Origin: Nageia nagi
Taxonomy: Eukaryota; Pinophyta
Direction: 5' to 3'
Assembly: GCA_050084985.1 (NCBI GenBank)
Contig: JBITNC010000001.1
Location: 181,784,001 to 181,848,000, forward strand
DNA length: 64,000 nt
Under the pieces are notes generated by a model that was given only the letters and a program-made list of their open reading frames with translations, was not told the DNA's origin and did not search any database. A program made the translations under genes and the position numbers. This document shows, one piece after another, positions 46,541 through 58,900 of the stretch. Every line of letters starts with the position of its first letter. Position 1 is the first letter of the stretch.

Positions 46541-47950
46541 TTAGTGACACTAAATGCAAAGGATTCTAAGTGCTAACCACAAAGTAAAATGCAAAGGATT
46601 CTAATAAATGTCATTAGTAACTTCTCGACATGTAAGAATGAACTAAGTTCAACAATTTAAATAATCAAGCTCAATAATGAACAAGTAAAATATCAACAAG
46701 CACTAGAAAAGCTAATAAGACCATTATGGATGATGTTATCAATATGAATATTGTAATTGATTTTTGCCTTTAAGGTAGATAGACATACCAACAAGTAATT
46801 TTAGGTATCAGCAAGGATATCCTAATATTGAATTGAAGCTTTAGTGATGGATCAAGTGTTGGCAATTAAGAAAACTATTAAAAAAAAGCTTGGTAGTAAT
46901 TTTAAACACCAAAAAGCATGTAAAGGGATCAAACTAGACCTCTATCAATAATTTTGGCATTAGTAACTATGTAGAGAGACCAAATTAGGTTTATATACTA
47001 GAACTAATACCAACTAACATGTAGGAGACCCAAACTATAACTTAAAGCTTAATCTAATTCATCAATATATAAATAAAAGTTTCATGATGATTGAATACAT
47101 TTTGAATATCATGGGAAAGGCATCAAAGCTAAGTTTAGTGATCTAGATGCATGTGATAGTTGACTTCAATGGTTATCAACATGGCATGCAAGCTGAAGGA
47201 GTGGATACCATTTTTAGGAGTATTTGAGTAACTAAAAGATAATTATTTTCTTAATGAATCAATAGTATATTTTTACAACCAACAAATATATATGTATGAA
47301 TAACAACTAGTAACATAATAATAGGGTTTATTTTAGTGTGAATTAGAGATTACGTATGCTATTAATATAGTGTATAAAAAGTTGATGGTGTTATTATTGT
47401 TATGGTGTAAGGTGAATGGATGAATAATGATGATCAAAGAAGGTAAGTTATTGGATAAGAATAAGATATTAAAATAGGAATGGTGACTATAGAATTTCTA
47501 TTGATCAAAATAGAGGGTATGAAGACCATTAGGTTTCTATTATTATGCATAATGAAAAATAATTGATATGTTAGTGACTAATATAAATATGATATGAAGT
47601 CTATAAGATTCTTGAGAGTTATATAGAGGTATAATATTATTGTAAATGATATACAACCTATAACAAATTGGTGAGAAGAGATGTATAGAGGCTATGAAAA
47701 TAGAAAACTAACATTAATAGAGATAGGCAAGGGTGTTTAGATAGCTGAGCTAGATCTTTGATGATCTTGGAATCAAGGTTGACAAGTTTTATCAAATCAT
47801 ATTTTCATACATTGTTAAGGTTGTGCTTGATCATAGGAGTTGGTGTTGCTTGTAGTGGGTGTTGTAAAACATGGAGTTGGTGCTCTATTTGGTAGTTTCT
47901 AATAAACTTTTGTAAAGTTGGTGCTAGTACATTTATCAAGTGACCTTATG
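46541..47950 (+). repeat. Copia 3' LTR, second part, right end decayed
   Basis: Matches the 5' LTR from ~33185 to ~34440: for example TCATGATGATTGAATACAT, GTTGACTTCAATGGTTATCA and the TATA-like box at 47373. From ~47820 it diverges and by ~47950 it no longer aligns, so the last ~270 bp of the LTR are missing. Confidence 0.75.
47373..47380 (+). promoter_or_regulatory. TATA-like box in the copia 3' LTR
   Basis: TATAAAAA, the counterpart of 33991-33999 in the 5' LTR. Confidence 0.45.
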
Positions 47951-48329
47951 ACTTGGTTGATTAGGAGGTATGACTCTCTCAAGCACCTCTTCATTGAAAA
48001 TAATGGAAAAATAGTATTCAAACTTGGTGAACATTGTATAAGGAAGGCATTTGAATTGTAGAAAGGTGGTAATCCCCTTTATTTATCTTTTATTCAAAAA
48101 TAATGGTTTTTTTGGTTGATTATAGAACTAATTCCATTTTTGAATATGATACACATATGTATGATCAAAATGCATTCCCTTTAAGCCTTTTTTATTTCAA
48201 ATATTGGGCTCGAATTTCAAAGGAATCACTATTTTTTTATTCCAAAGAAATCACTATTTTGTAACTAAAGAAGTTTTTTTCCTCATGATAAGAATTGTAT
48301 TCACACCTCTTGATGTGTATGATTAGGTG
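47951..48329. other. Non-coding DNA
   Basis: Nothing recognisable. Confidence 0.4.
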
Positions 48330-49970
48330 ACATATATATTTTAAAAAATTTATAAGGAATTAGTACAATTGAATAAATATTATGAGGCTAGAAATGAACT
48401 AAAATTCATTGGATACTCTATTTTAGTTCACATTTGACTATCATAAATGGAATATATTTTGGTCAAGAAACTAGATCTGAATGTTAAGTATGATACTATG
48501 CAAGAAATATTTCCAAATATATATCAAGAAGTAGGAAATTATCAATAGTTTTGTGAAGTTTTCTTGAAAAGTATATATGGAAAATTTACTCATACAATCC
48601 CTATAATTTTTGGCCATTTTTTAAAAAAATTAGTAGAATATGAAGAAGGAGAAGGAGTATTATTTGAACAAGAGTTTGTAATAAGGATGCATGGAGGAAA
48701 ATTGTAACTAAATCTCTTAACCAATTTCTACCTTGATTCTATTTTGTATGAGGAAGCAATAAGATAATTAGCAAAAGATTTCAAAGTAAAAATTAGTAAA
48801 GGAAAATATAGTTTTTTCAAATACCCATGCAAAAATTAGCCATTAAACATTAAATAGTGTACATTCCTTTATTAGTATATTACTTATCATGGATAAATAT
48901 AGCTTTCAAGAAGTATTATGGAGATGTTATGATCCCATGAATAAGTTTGCTTGCATTTGGAAACAAATAACCAGTTTCAAGGTTACACATGCAAAGGATA
49001 AATTTGAAGATGAATTTATCAATGTACTAAAGAAAAATAACCTTGGCATGAAATTTGGAAGAAGTATAGCTTTGGTAGAGGTTTTTAATAGTTATATACA
49101 ATTATATGTATTCTTTAGAAATTGAAGAAATTAGGGAAATTGCACTTGATACTATGGAACCAAGGGTTGAAACAATTGATTTTTCTAAGAAAGGAGATGA
49201 TAGTTTTGAGGTTGTATTAGATAAATAACCTCAATAAATTTTGTTTTATTATAGTAAATATTTCTTATATGTGGTTGAAAATGTATAAGAAGAAAAATAA
49301 AGTTTTGGAATACTAGAATTAATGCCTCCTTTTGAACCAATCCCTCAAGATATTATGCCATTTCAAAGAAGTCTTTTCTAGGAGGAGATACTGAAAGAGA
49401 TGCAATTATATGAAATTTTATTGACATAGGATTGGGTGTTCCTAAATGTTGTTATAATACAAGGAAAGAGCTTTCAAATGGACCCTAAATTGGAAACAAA
49501 ATATTGAATGAGAGGTTCAATAGTGCCACTAGGTTACAATTTATATGTGTAGAATATTGAAAATGCCACAATAATAAAAAAAAATAAGGATAAGATATGC
49601 TTCCTCTTCTTGTTATTTTTTAACTCCAAGGGAAGATTCCTTTCAATATATAAGTAGTGCTATCCTACTAGTAAAGAAAGCTAAAGAAGAGATACCCTCT
49701 ATTCAAAATACCCCATTGTTTGAGATAATTACTCCCTTAAAATTATACAATCAAAGGATATGGTTGGTCCTAGTTCTACCATAGTATTCATGACCCCCCC
49801 CCCCTTCCCCTATTTAGAAAGATACAATGGAGAGTCAAAAATAAACTTTTTATCCCAAGAAATACCATGGAAATAATCCCCAAAAATTATAGAGGGAGCA
49901 ACTAAAGTTCTTCTTGACTTGAAAAGAACACAAGGCCTAATCAAAGAAAAGGGAAACAAAAATTAAACTC
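48330..49970 (+). pseudogene. Decayed reading frame of unknown function
   Basis: A + strand frame can be followed with stops and a few frame changes. Pieces include VQLNKYYEARNELKFIGYSI (~48360), GKFTHTIPIIFGHFLKKLVE (~48575-48640), VIRMHGGKL (~48680), the open block 48889-49125 (MDKYSFQEVLWRCYDPMNKF), REIALDTMEPRVETIDFSKK (~49130-49195) and LLDLKRTQGLIKEKGNK (~49910-49960). An 11-base run of C lies at 49794-49804 within TPPPPFPYLE. I recognise no family and see no clear likeness to the unknown frame at 1860-24890. Stops are often TAG/TAA. It may be a retroelement ORF or captured gene. Confidence 0.4.
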
Positions 49971-51140
49971 AAAGCATATAGAATTTAAAATGGATTCATG
50001 GTTATTTTTATAACCAAAATAATAATTATTATGATTATTTATAGTATATTCAATTTAAATAATTAACCACTAAATAATAGTAAATATTGATGACATGAAA
50101 GATGATAATGACCTGATTGAGCTTGACCTATCACACTAGATTTACAAAAGAGACAAACTTGTACTTTACCTATCATCATGAATGAAGGTGATATTTGGTC
50201 AAAAGGAAATGAATGACAAGCTTTCACATTTAACAAACATACCAATCCATCCTTAACCCAAATGATGCTAGGATCCTAATGATGTTTCTTGGTTACCTTT
50301 TCAGATTACCTTTCCCTTTTGCTGGATGTCATCATCATTCCTTCAAACATCAAAATATCATGCATAAATGAGTAGAAAATATCACAGGAATGGAGAGCTC
50401 ATTGTATAACAAAATCTAAATATGATAGGTGGTGTTAAGAAATATCAGTTAAGAATGACATAAGTACAACCTATGAATGATTCAAGATCATATCATAATT
50501 GCTTATACACAATTCCTCAACCTTTATAGGTAATAGATCTAGTGATAAGGCTCCTCCTTAGGCTTATTGTGATGTCAATCTAACTCGTTATCATAAAACA
50601 TGAAGGTAGATGAGAGTGCATGATAATAGGAGCATTTATTTAATTTAATAAATAAATAATTTTGAATACCTAAAAGGGTATTTTAATGAAATTACAATTC
50701 CTTTTTATGTTTTAATAGATGCCCCACTTTGAATATGATTTGATGCTTTTGGGAAAAAATATAATCAAAGCATAAATTCAATGTATAACAACAAAAGTAA
50801 GAATTACTCCCTAAGAAGTTACCTCATGATGATAGCTTTGGATACCTTGATTTTTTGTCTATATTATGCTCCCTCTTTAGCTTGATTACTACATGATGGA
50901 CCTCTCATATTAGGAGCAATCTAAGGAAAAGACAAAGGAACCTAAAAAGAACTTTTACAAGAAACATTTTTGTGTAAGATATCTCAAATATAGATATTAA
51001 ACATCATGATATTATAATTACATATATGATAAGATATCAAACATGTCCTTGGTGACTTACCCACCAAGAGTATGAAGATAGATTACTAATGTATATGAAT
51101 AATTAGGATTCCCAAGGCACCATGTTGCCATGGATTTGTG

Positions 51141-51260
51141 ATAAGAATGGCCCTTCCTTTAAAAGGCTCCAAATCATAAGAATGACCCTTCCTTACAAAG
51201 GATTCAAATGATAAGAATGACCCTTCATTACAAAGACATCAAATGATAAGAGTGATCAAC
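51141..51260 (+). repeat. 35-bp tandem repeat, three full copies
   Basis: Units at 51141-51175, 51176-51210 and 51211-51245, typical ATAAGAATGACCCTTCCTTA plus CAAAG..TCAAATG. A fourth partial copy follows. A related single copy occurs near 52783. Confidence 0.85.
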
Positions 51261-51639
51261 TTGGTTTTCCAAGACACCATGTTTTCATGTAGGTAAATGC
51301 ATAGGGATGATTTATAACAAAATCATAATTTTTAATGATTTTTAATTTTTTAAGTTTCTATTTTTGACTCCATCAGCCAGGGCCCTAATAGTCTAATTTT
51401 TTCAAGTTTATTTTTTTCATGGTCAACTAGACAAAATTTTATATCTTTGATGTATATTTTATATAAATTAGCCCAAGTATATCCCTACCAAATTCATACC
51501 TAGTCATCTATATTTTATAATTTTTTTTATTTTGCTTAAGAAAATCACCACTTAGTACTAGATCCTTCAAGGAAAAAATTACAAATCTAAAATATGTTCA
51601 ACTTCTCCCCGAAATTCTTGACTGATCTCTTAATATTCT

Positions 51640-51830
51640 CTTCTCTCTATTACAAATACTCAACTTCTTCATTATAGACACTTGACTTCTCCCTACAAAT
51701 GCTTGACTTTTCCCTATGTAGATGCTCAACTTGTCCTTGTATATGCTCAACTTATTCTTGTAGATGCTTGACTTCTCCCTATAGATGCTTGAATTATACC
51801 TATAGATGTTCAACTTATTTTAGTATATGC
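51640..51830 (-). repeat. 21-bp tandem repeat (heptapeptide periodicity on the minus strand)
   Basis: From ~51719 to ~51823 five units of exactly 21 bp, such as TAGATGCTTGACTTCTCCCTA, follow each other; more irregular copies lie upstream. Because 21 is a multiple of 3, the minus strand stays open over 71 codons (51598-51813) with heptads like SIYKDKL. The open frame is best explained by the repeat, not by a gene. Confidence 0.75.
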
Positions 51831-51842
51831 TTTATTTTTTAG

Positions 51843-52150
51843 CAATTTAGACCAAACATGATATCTAAAGGATGAAATAACTTCACCAATAGATAGATCT
51901 CATTGAGTACATGTGAAATGAGTTCTCAAATGATCCTTTATGATCAAAATTGATCTCTAGAATATGCTTTACATATTTCCATTGAAGATGTATGTCTACT
52001 TTGATAATGTAGTTGCTCATCTACATCAAAATTGAGCACTAGAAGATGCTCAACATCTTGCCTCTAAAGATGCACATTTGCTTTGATAATCGCTTGTCTA
52101 TATAATTTTGAGCAACCTATAACTTTAAGAATGTACTAAATTTATTTTAT
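51843..52150 (+). repeat. Direct copy of the palindrome arm
   Basis: ATTTAGACCAAACATGAT...GATGAAATAACTTCACCA matches the arm starting at 52151 (ATTTAGACCAAATATGAT...), ~306 bp downstream. It includes two versions of the arm's inner part (ATGTCTACTTTGATAATG and CACATTTGCTTTGATAAT). Confidence 0.7.
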
Positions 52151-52512
52151 TAATTTAGACCAAATATGATCTTTAAATGATGAAATAACTTCACCATTGG
52201 ATAGATCTCATCAAGTACATATGAAATGAGTGATCACACAACCCCCTTTGGAACAAATTTGAGCTCTAAAATATGCTTGATATATTGCCTTTAAAGATGT
52301 GCACTTGCTTTAACAATGCAATCAATTATGCAAATGAACAACTACATTGTCAAAGCAGATGTGTGTCTTTAAAGACAAGATATTAAGCATCTTCTAGAGC
52401 TCAGTTTTCATCCAAAGGGGATCATGTGACCACTTGTTTTGCATGTACATGATGAGATCTATCTAATGATGAAGTTATTTCATCATTTAGAGAAACTATT
52501 TGGTCTAAATTA
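52151..52512. repeat. Long palindrome, arms of ~180 bp with almost no loop
   Basis: The left arm 52151-52330 starts TAATTTAGACCAAATA; the right arm 52333-52512 ends TATTTGGTCTAAATTA. Arms pair along their full length with scattered mismatches (roughly three quarters by eye). Matching blocks include GATGAAATAACTTCA / TGAAGTTATTTCATC and AGATAGATCTCATCA-like sequence against TGATGAGATCTATCTA. Could be a foldback element or a hairpin-RNA precursor. Confidence 0.75.
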
Positions 52513-54252
52513 CCAAAATTAAGTTTGAGCAACATGTAACTTCAATAACAAGTCAAGAGTATTCAATCATAAGTCAATCATGTTCATATTCTCCTCTTAC
52601 AAATATAATTATTAAAAACATCACCATTTATTTACATCATAGTTCTTAAAAATTTAAATATAACCATTACTTATACAATAGTTTGGTATTGAATCACCAA
52701 GATTTTGAAATCAATTTGCCACTATTTTATTTATTTTGGTTCACCAAAATTCCTTATGCATAACCCTATTTTCATGGATTTTTGATAAGAATGATCTTTC
52801 TTTCAAAGGCATCAAATGATATTTGATATTTGATAAACAAAACATATTGTAGCAAAGTATGATAAGCTATGATATGAAAGCACATTTGAATTTAATTATA
52901 CAAGTATGGATACATTCTTTAGTTAAAAATGTTAAGCATTTAGAAATTTATTTCCAACATTCATGATAAGCAAATCATTATATGCAATATTTTCATAAAA
53001 TGAATTAGTATGAAGACTTCCATTTTTTTATGGATAAATGATAATAAGCATATAATGATACAAAAATAGATGCATTTTAAGAAATTAGATACATTTATCT
53101 TGATCTTATCACATAAAACCATTATTTATGTTATAACATATAGTGATTTACCTGAATAACCTAGTGTGTCTCTAGGAAGGCAATGACAACACTGGAATAT
53201 AATATTTTTTGCATTTTTAAATTGTACTTATGAAGTTAAAATGTTATGTGTTGTACATAAAATAATCATGTATCATGAAATTTGATAATCATTTCAAGTT
53301 TCATGTTACTAACTTGCCCCAAATAAGATTTTTGATTAATTAGGTTTAATTATGTAGTGACATTCTCATTTTTATTCCATGCAAAGGGTCTTAAATTTTA
53401 AAGAGAGATAAGTTTTAGAAAAGGGGGTTTTTAAGCCAATGATGTTGCTCAAATCCTAATGATGTTGCTTTATTTAGGTGATCAAAAGAAGATGAAAAGT
53501 GATTCAAATATAAATGCATACCAAATTAATGACAAAAAGAAGCTTAAAACAAAAGAAGTAGCAAGATAAATTTACATTTCATTTTCACACTTGTATTTGG
53601 CCATTAAGAGCTCTGGTCCTCAAGGTTCTTGGTGCCAATTTGAGGTGGTGAAGGATTGGAGAGGAGCTACCAACTTGTCAGGTGCAATTTTAATGAGTAT
53701 GGTGCAACATATTATGTCTTGATAGGGTCATAAGAATCTTTTTATTCATTCTTCACCTAAGGGGTATCAAATACTTAAAAGTTCTTCATATTTGTTCTTT
53801 TAGGATGGAATAGGATATTTTGATGGATCAATTTTTGTAAATTATCAAAATAATTAGTATAAAAATGTAAGGCCCATTTTTAGCATGTATGGATAGAAAT
53901 TAGACACATTACTACTATAAATTTCTAGAAAAAATAAATGGATTTTTAAAATTTTTAAAAATGGGTGCTTAAATCAGGTGGCACCATTGGGTTCCTAACA
54001 TCACCACTACAATCATTATTTTTAAAAATTCATTGATTAGATATTGTATAGATTTTAACACATTCTTAGAAATTTTTGAAATTGACCTCAAATTAGTTCA
54101 TTTTTAGCAATAAATGTTAGATTTTTAGTCTTTTTATTTTTAAATTTACATTTATTACATTTTACACAATTACTAATAAGATTTTATGTTTTTCATGGGT
54201 GCAAGATTGAGTCTAGCTCTTGATATGTGAGCTATGAAGTCTAGTTGTTGAC

Positions 54253-55911
54253 ATGGCTGATGAGTTTATGCTTTCTACTAAGGAGAGGGAACATTTGAAT
54301 TCATCCAGACTTGGTCACATGAGGAGTATTATTCTCATCCCATGTGATAAATATTTCTTGACTTCCCTAATGTAATGTTGGTGTGATGATACCAACACAT
54401 TCCACTTACCAAAACCTAAGATGATAATCACCCTAGGTGACATCCATTTCATCCTACACATATCCATGAAGGGTAAATTGATCCAAATAATGAAACTCTC
54501 AATGGAAAAGATGGAGGATAACTATTATTGGTTGATAGGTGTCTATGATTACCAACAATAGAATAAGGGACCACCCCTTCATGACACCATGTATATACCC
54601 CAAAGGACATAGATAATGCTCATTTATTCAAACTATACATCATGGTTCTTATCTATAGAATTTTGTGTAGCAATAAGAACTATGAGTGCTTTCACATAAG
54701 ATTCATTTTGATTATGCAAGGGATATACCATCATGAAGAGAGATATGCATGGGTTCCATGCATTTTGGTAATGCTATACAAAGATCTTCACAACTTTATT
54801 TTTATGAAGAAGGGAGGCAGGACTATGACTCACTCATTAATCCTATAAGAATGGGTATATGAAAACATAGGCATAGTTTGGACCTATTTACTAATATTAA
54901 CTTGAATAGGCATGCCCTATTGGTTCATATGGCAAACAACTTAGAGGATAGGTATGACATCATGAGTGGAGCAATGTTCAAGATTTTTATACCTATTAGA
55001 TGAGGATGATATGGTATGGGATTCTTACTTTGACTTATCAATTTTGGAGGATTATAATGAGGAATTATTGTGGAGTATGAATCCACATTATATCCAAGGA
55101 AAAAAGTGGATCATAGAGTTCTATCAACCTAATAGAGTGATTTGTTAGTTAAGTTTAACATAAGATGTGCCTATCCCTAGGGTTTAGCCCATTATAGATA
55201 AGTACTATAGATAACAACCTATTGCATCCAAATTTATAGCCATACCAGCATGGAGTGCAAAGTGGGAGGCACCCAAGTATCATTCCCTTAGGGTATTGAC
55301 CCCATACCACCAACATACCAAGGATTATAGGTGCTGATGGGATATAATGTGACCTTCACCATTAGGTCTTAATTATAAGGAGGAGGTAAAGGAGGTAGAT
55401 GGAGAGGAGGATGAAGAGCCTATGGATACTAATGGTATACCATCTCCTACTTTATGGGTAGATCCTTTTATACTATACACTTTAGGAACTATCACATCCT
55501 CAACCTATACCACAGTTATACACAGAAATGTAGAATATATAAGTTAACACATTTCTAGATTTTTAAGGTAAACTAACTCTATAATATTGTTTTAACATAG
55601 GGTTATAGGCTTAGGTGGAGATACTACAAGCATAGGTATTAAGCTTTTAGGAGTAGCTAGTGGGTCAAGATGAAAAGGTAGGAATATTACATGGCCAAAT
55701 AGAGATGTTGAAGTCTCTACCTCATGTGTTCCATAAGTAGGAGATGAATAGGCTCTAGGATCTAATTGTAGGAAAGGAAAATTATATATTGTAGTTTGAG
55801 CAAATCCTAACAACAGTCTTGGCTTCTAGGAGTAAGTCGAGGTCTAGGACTAGGACCCATACTCATGATCCATCTAATGGACAAAGTTCCCGTGGGGGGA
55901 ACTAGTTGTAT
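54253..55911 (+). pseudogene. Second plant mobile domain (PMD) pseudogene
   Basis: Starts MADEFMLSTKEREHLNSSRL at 54253. PMD landmarks: CDDTNTFHLPKPKMIITLGD and IHFILHISMKGKLI (~54385-54480), then after frame changes YAWVPCILVMLYKDLHNFIF (~54748-54810) and EWVYENIG (~54850-54875). The open block 54966-55148 has LDEDDMVWDSYFDLSI and IIEFYQPNRVI, the typical C-terminal PMD region. YKEEVKEVDGEEDEEPMD and a possible intron (~55566-55600, GTAAAC...ACATAG) follow. The tail is Arg/Ser-rich (SRSKSRSRTRTHTHDPSNGQ) with TAG near 55909. Sequence and motifs differ from the PMD gene at 6936-9449, so it is a separate lineage. Whether it was a host gene or transposon cargo is unclear. The minus ORF 55592-55813 is a shadow. 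Confidence 0.75.
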
Positions 55912-58900
55912 GCATAACATGCCATGTATAGTTTGACTGATACATATATATTTTTATTTATTATTCTTTATTTTCCCTATTTTTCTATGTTATGGACTTA
56001 TTTTTTTTCCTTTTTAAAATTGGAATGAAATAATTGCATTTAATTTGCAAATTTGAAAAGTAATATAAAAATTAAGCAAAGTAAATACACAAATTATAAT
56101 TATTTAAATAAAGTACAATCATTTTTAACTAAAATAAAAATACTCATTTTGAAAAATATAGAAATAATGACCTTTGATGTGGCTAGAATAGAGAAGCAAT
56201 GGTGGAATCCAATGGCAATACATAGGCAAAAAGAGAAAAGATTGCACTAAAAAAAGAAAGGATTCCTATGGATTGCCCTAATTTTGAGAGAAGGGGGCCT
56301 AAACTTTTACAAAATGAAGGTGAAGAGACCAATGTGCCTTAGTTTTATGTGTCAAATTTGTATAGCATTCTTTATACTTTTAATACTTTTATTATATATA
56401 GACAAAAACATTTATGACTAAAGAACAACATCCTAAAGTTTTATGATAAAACTTTATTTTAGCAGTTTATAAACTCAATGATGATGCTAGAATTAAGTGT
56501 TGTTACTAGGATATAGGGAGAGAAAGATGTCCAATTTGTAATTATGGATTTTATATTTTCAATTCATAACAAAACATATGCACAAGAACAAAAAATTCAA
56601 AAAAAATAAAATTTAGAAAATAACCCAATTACCATCAACATCAAGGATCATACATGGAATTGGTAGTTGTTGCACTTGTTGTTATGGATTTGGTTGAGGA
56701 ATACTCATAGTATTAGTCTACAATTACAATCCATAATCATCAATTTTTTCCTTCTTGAATTAAGAGAATAAATTATTGAATTTAATAGCACCCACTATAA
56801 GGAGCAACAACCCCTAACTTTACTAGCACTAAATAGAAAGAAACACCAATCCCTTAATTTACTAGGACCAACTGGAAGTAGACATTAATCCTTTGATTTA
56901 CCAACATCAAATGGAAAATCATAAATATTTGGTGAAGATAATTAAACCTTAACAAAATACCCCAAATAGTCTACCTCATCAAACTCTACAATATTCTCAA
57001 ACCTTGCATACAAAAAAACTCATACTCTACACCAAAATAAACTCATACTTTGCATATTGATGATCTTAATCTCTACAATCCTCAACACCCTGTACACTCA
57101 TACACTTCTTGGATCCAACCATATCTAACACCACACTACACCAAATTGATCTCACTATGTTGCACCCAAAAAGAACTCTCTACACACTCTTCATGCTCAC
57201 TAAATAATAAAAAATAGATTGTTTGAAACCCTCATCTTCCCTTCTCTGACTCTTAGCCTTTTTTAATTATGTCAATCACTACCATCCAAATAATGAAAAA
57301 TGGTTGCATCTTTGTTATCTTTAGTTTTCATTCAAGTACACACAATATATATTGTATACCCTCTTTTTTTAAAATAATAACACTTTCAACACATGGGCCT
57401 TCTCTTATTTTATTTTTTTAATAACTCTCACTTCTTTTTAATATTATCACTATTTTCCATTTTTAAATGAGTAACACTCTCATAAAAAAATAGCTCCTTT
57501 AAATTTGTAATAAATTTAAAATGAGTTTATTTAAAGTTCCCAATTGTTAATGAAGCATTTTGTCAAACAATACATGGACAAAGTATTATGCACATTATTC
57601 ATTCTCCAACTTTGGAACCTCGAATTAACATGATTCAAAAAGCAAAATTATTCAAAAAACTCTTAAATAATCAATTCCATAAATATAACCAATAAAATAT
57701 TTCTTGGGTGTTTATTTTAATTGAAATTTGAATATTATGTTAACCTTAATAATAAATACCTCTTGTAAAAGAAATTTTTCTTAAACCTTTACAGATTGCT
57801 CATAATTTCACTTGCAATAAAGCCTCTAGTGCTAATTTTGCATCTATCTCAAAGTGCAAAATTATCCAAACAACTAATAATAATACCACTAATCAACTCA
57901 AAAATTGAGCTAACACTTCTAATATTATTCTAAACTATTTTCACACATGCTAAAATGCATAACACTGATCCATTTTGATCGAATACACCTTGAAGCAAAA
58001 TTGTCATGAAAACAACAAATTTGTCTAAAACTTAAAAAACATTGTTTGGAACTATTTTGCAATACTCACCATTTCTTCATACAAACTTTATTTTGGTTGA
58101 AATTTAAAACTTAAACTCTTAGTATATCTAAATACTTATAGTACAAAATTTATTCTTTCAAAGTGGCCTTCTGGGCTAATTTTGCAATAGTCAAAACTAG
58201 GAAAAATGAGAAATTATCTTTTTATAATTCATATCATTTCTTACTTAGATCTTTGTTTAACTTGAAATTTGAACCGTATGTACATATTAGTACCAAATCT
58301 CTTTATTTCATATTTTTTGGTCTAAATCCGCATTATTTTCTTAATATTTCACTTTCAAAGTGGCCTTCAAGTCTAATTTTACAATTGTCCCAAAATGTGC
58401 AAAATTGTCCAACTAGGTACCAACAATGCAAATGATTGGTCTAAACATAAACTTGATACCTCAAACACCATGCTGACTTATTTCCATACATGCTAACATG
58501 TTCTACACTAATCCATCTTGTTCGAACACACACTAAACTGACATTGACCTATTTCACCAAAATTGTCAAGAGATTCAAACTAGTACCAACTTCTAATCAA
58601 CATTGATCCAATGTTGCATCTTTACTTCCAACTAAAAAATGAGGCTTCAAAGGATATGTTGGGCCATCCAACATATTCCATTAGCACACATGTGCAATAT
58701 TTTCAAGAATTGCACCTTTTTGACAACTTCTTAACAATTTTCATAAATTTGGAAATTCATATGAATAACATGTAACAACTTCACCTGAACATCAAAATCA
58801 TCCTCATAAACCTCAAACATCTTCAAACAAGAACATATTAATAATTTTTACACCATTTACAATTGTTTGACAACTTTTGTAACTTTTCACATTGAAGCAC

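Larger units (their letters stand above)
32370..47950 (+). mobile_element. Ty1/copia LTR retrotransposon, degraded, with nested insertions
   Basis: Order: 5' LTR (32370-34708), Met-type PBS (34711), gag, protease, integrase, RT, RNase H, 3' non-coding DNA, polypurine tracts and 3' LTR (from 42333). Protease before integrase before RT is the copia order. Later changes are a 1.07-kb tandem duplication at the 5' end, a 776-bp solo LTR in gag, and ~3.4 kb of other DNA in the 3' LTR. The 3' LTR becomes unrecognisable near 47950, so the right boundary is approximate and no target duplication can be shown. The LTRs have diverged clearly more than those of the Tat element. Confidence 0.85.
49971..54252. 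other. Non-coding DNA with several short repeats
   Basis: No supportable gene. It contains a 35-bp repeat (51141-51245), a 21-bp repeat (~51640-51830), and a family of ~100-180 bp repeats including a long palindrome (51843-52512). The rest is AT-rich with no recognised content. The ORF at 50063-50245 on the minus strand has no motif. Confidence 0.5.
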
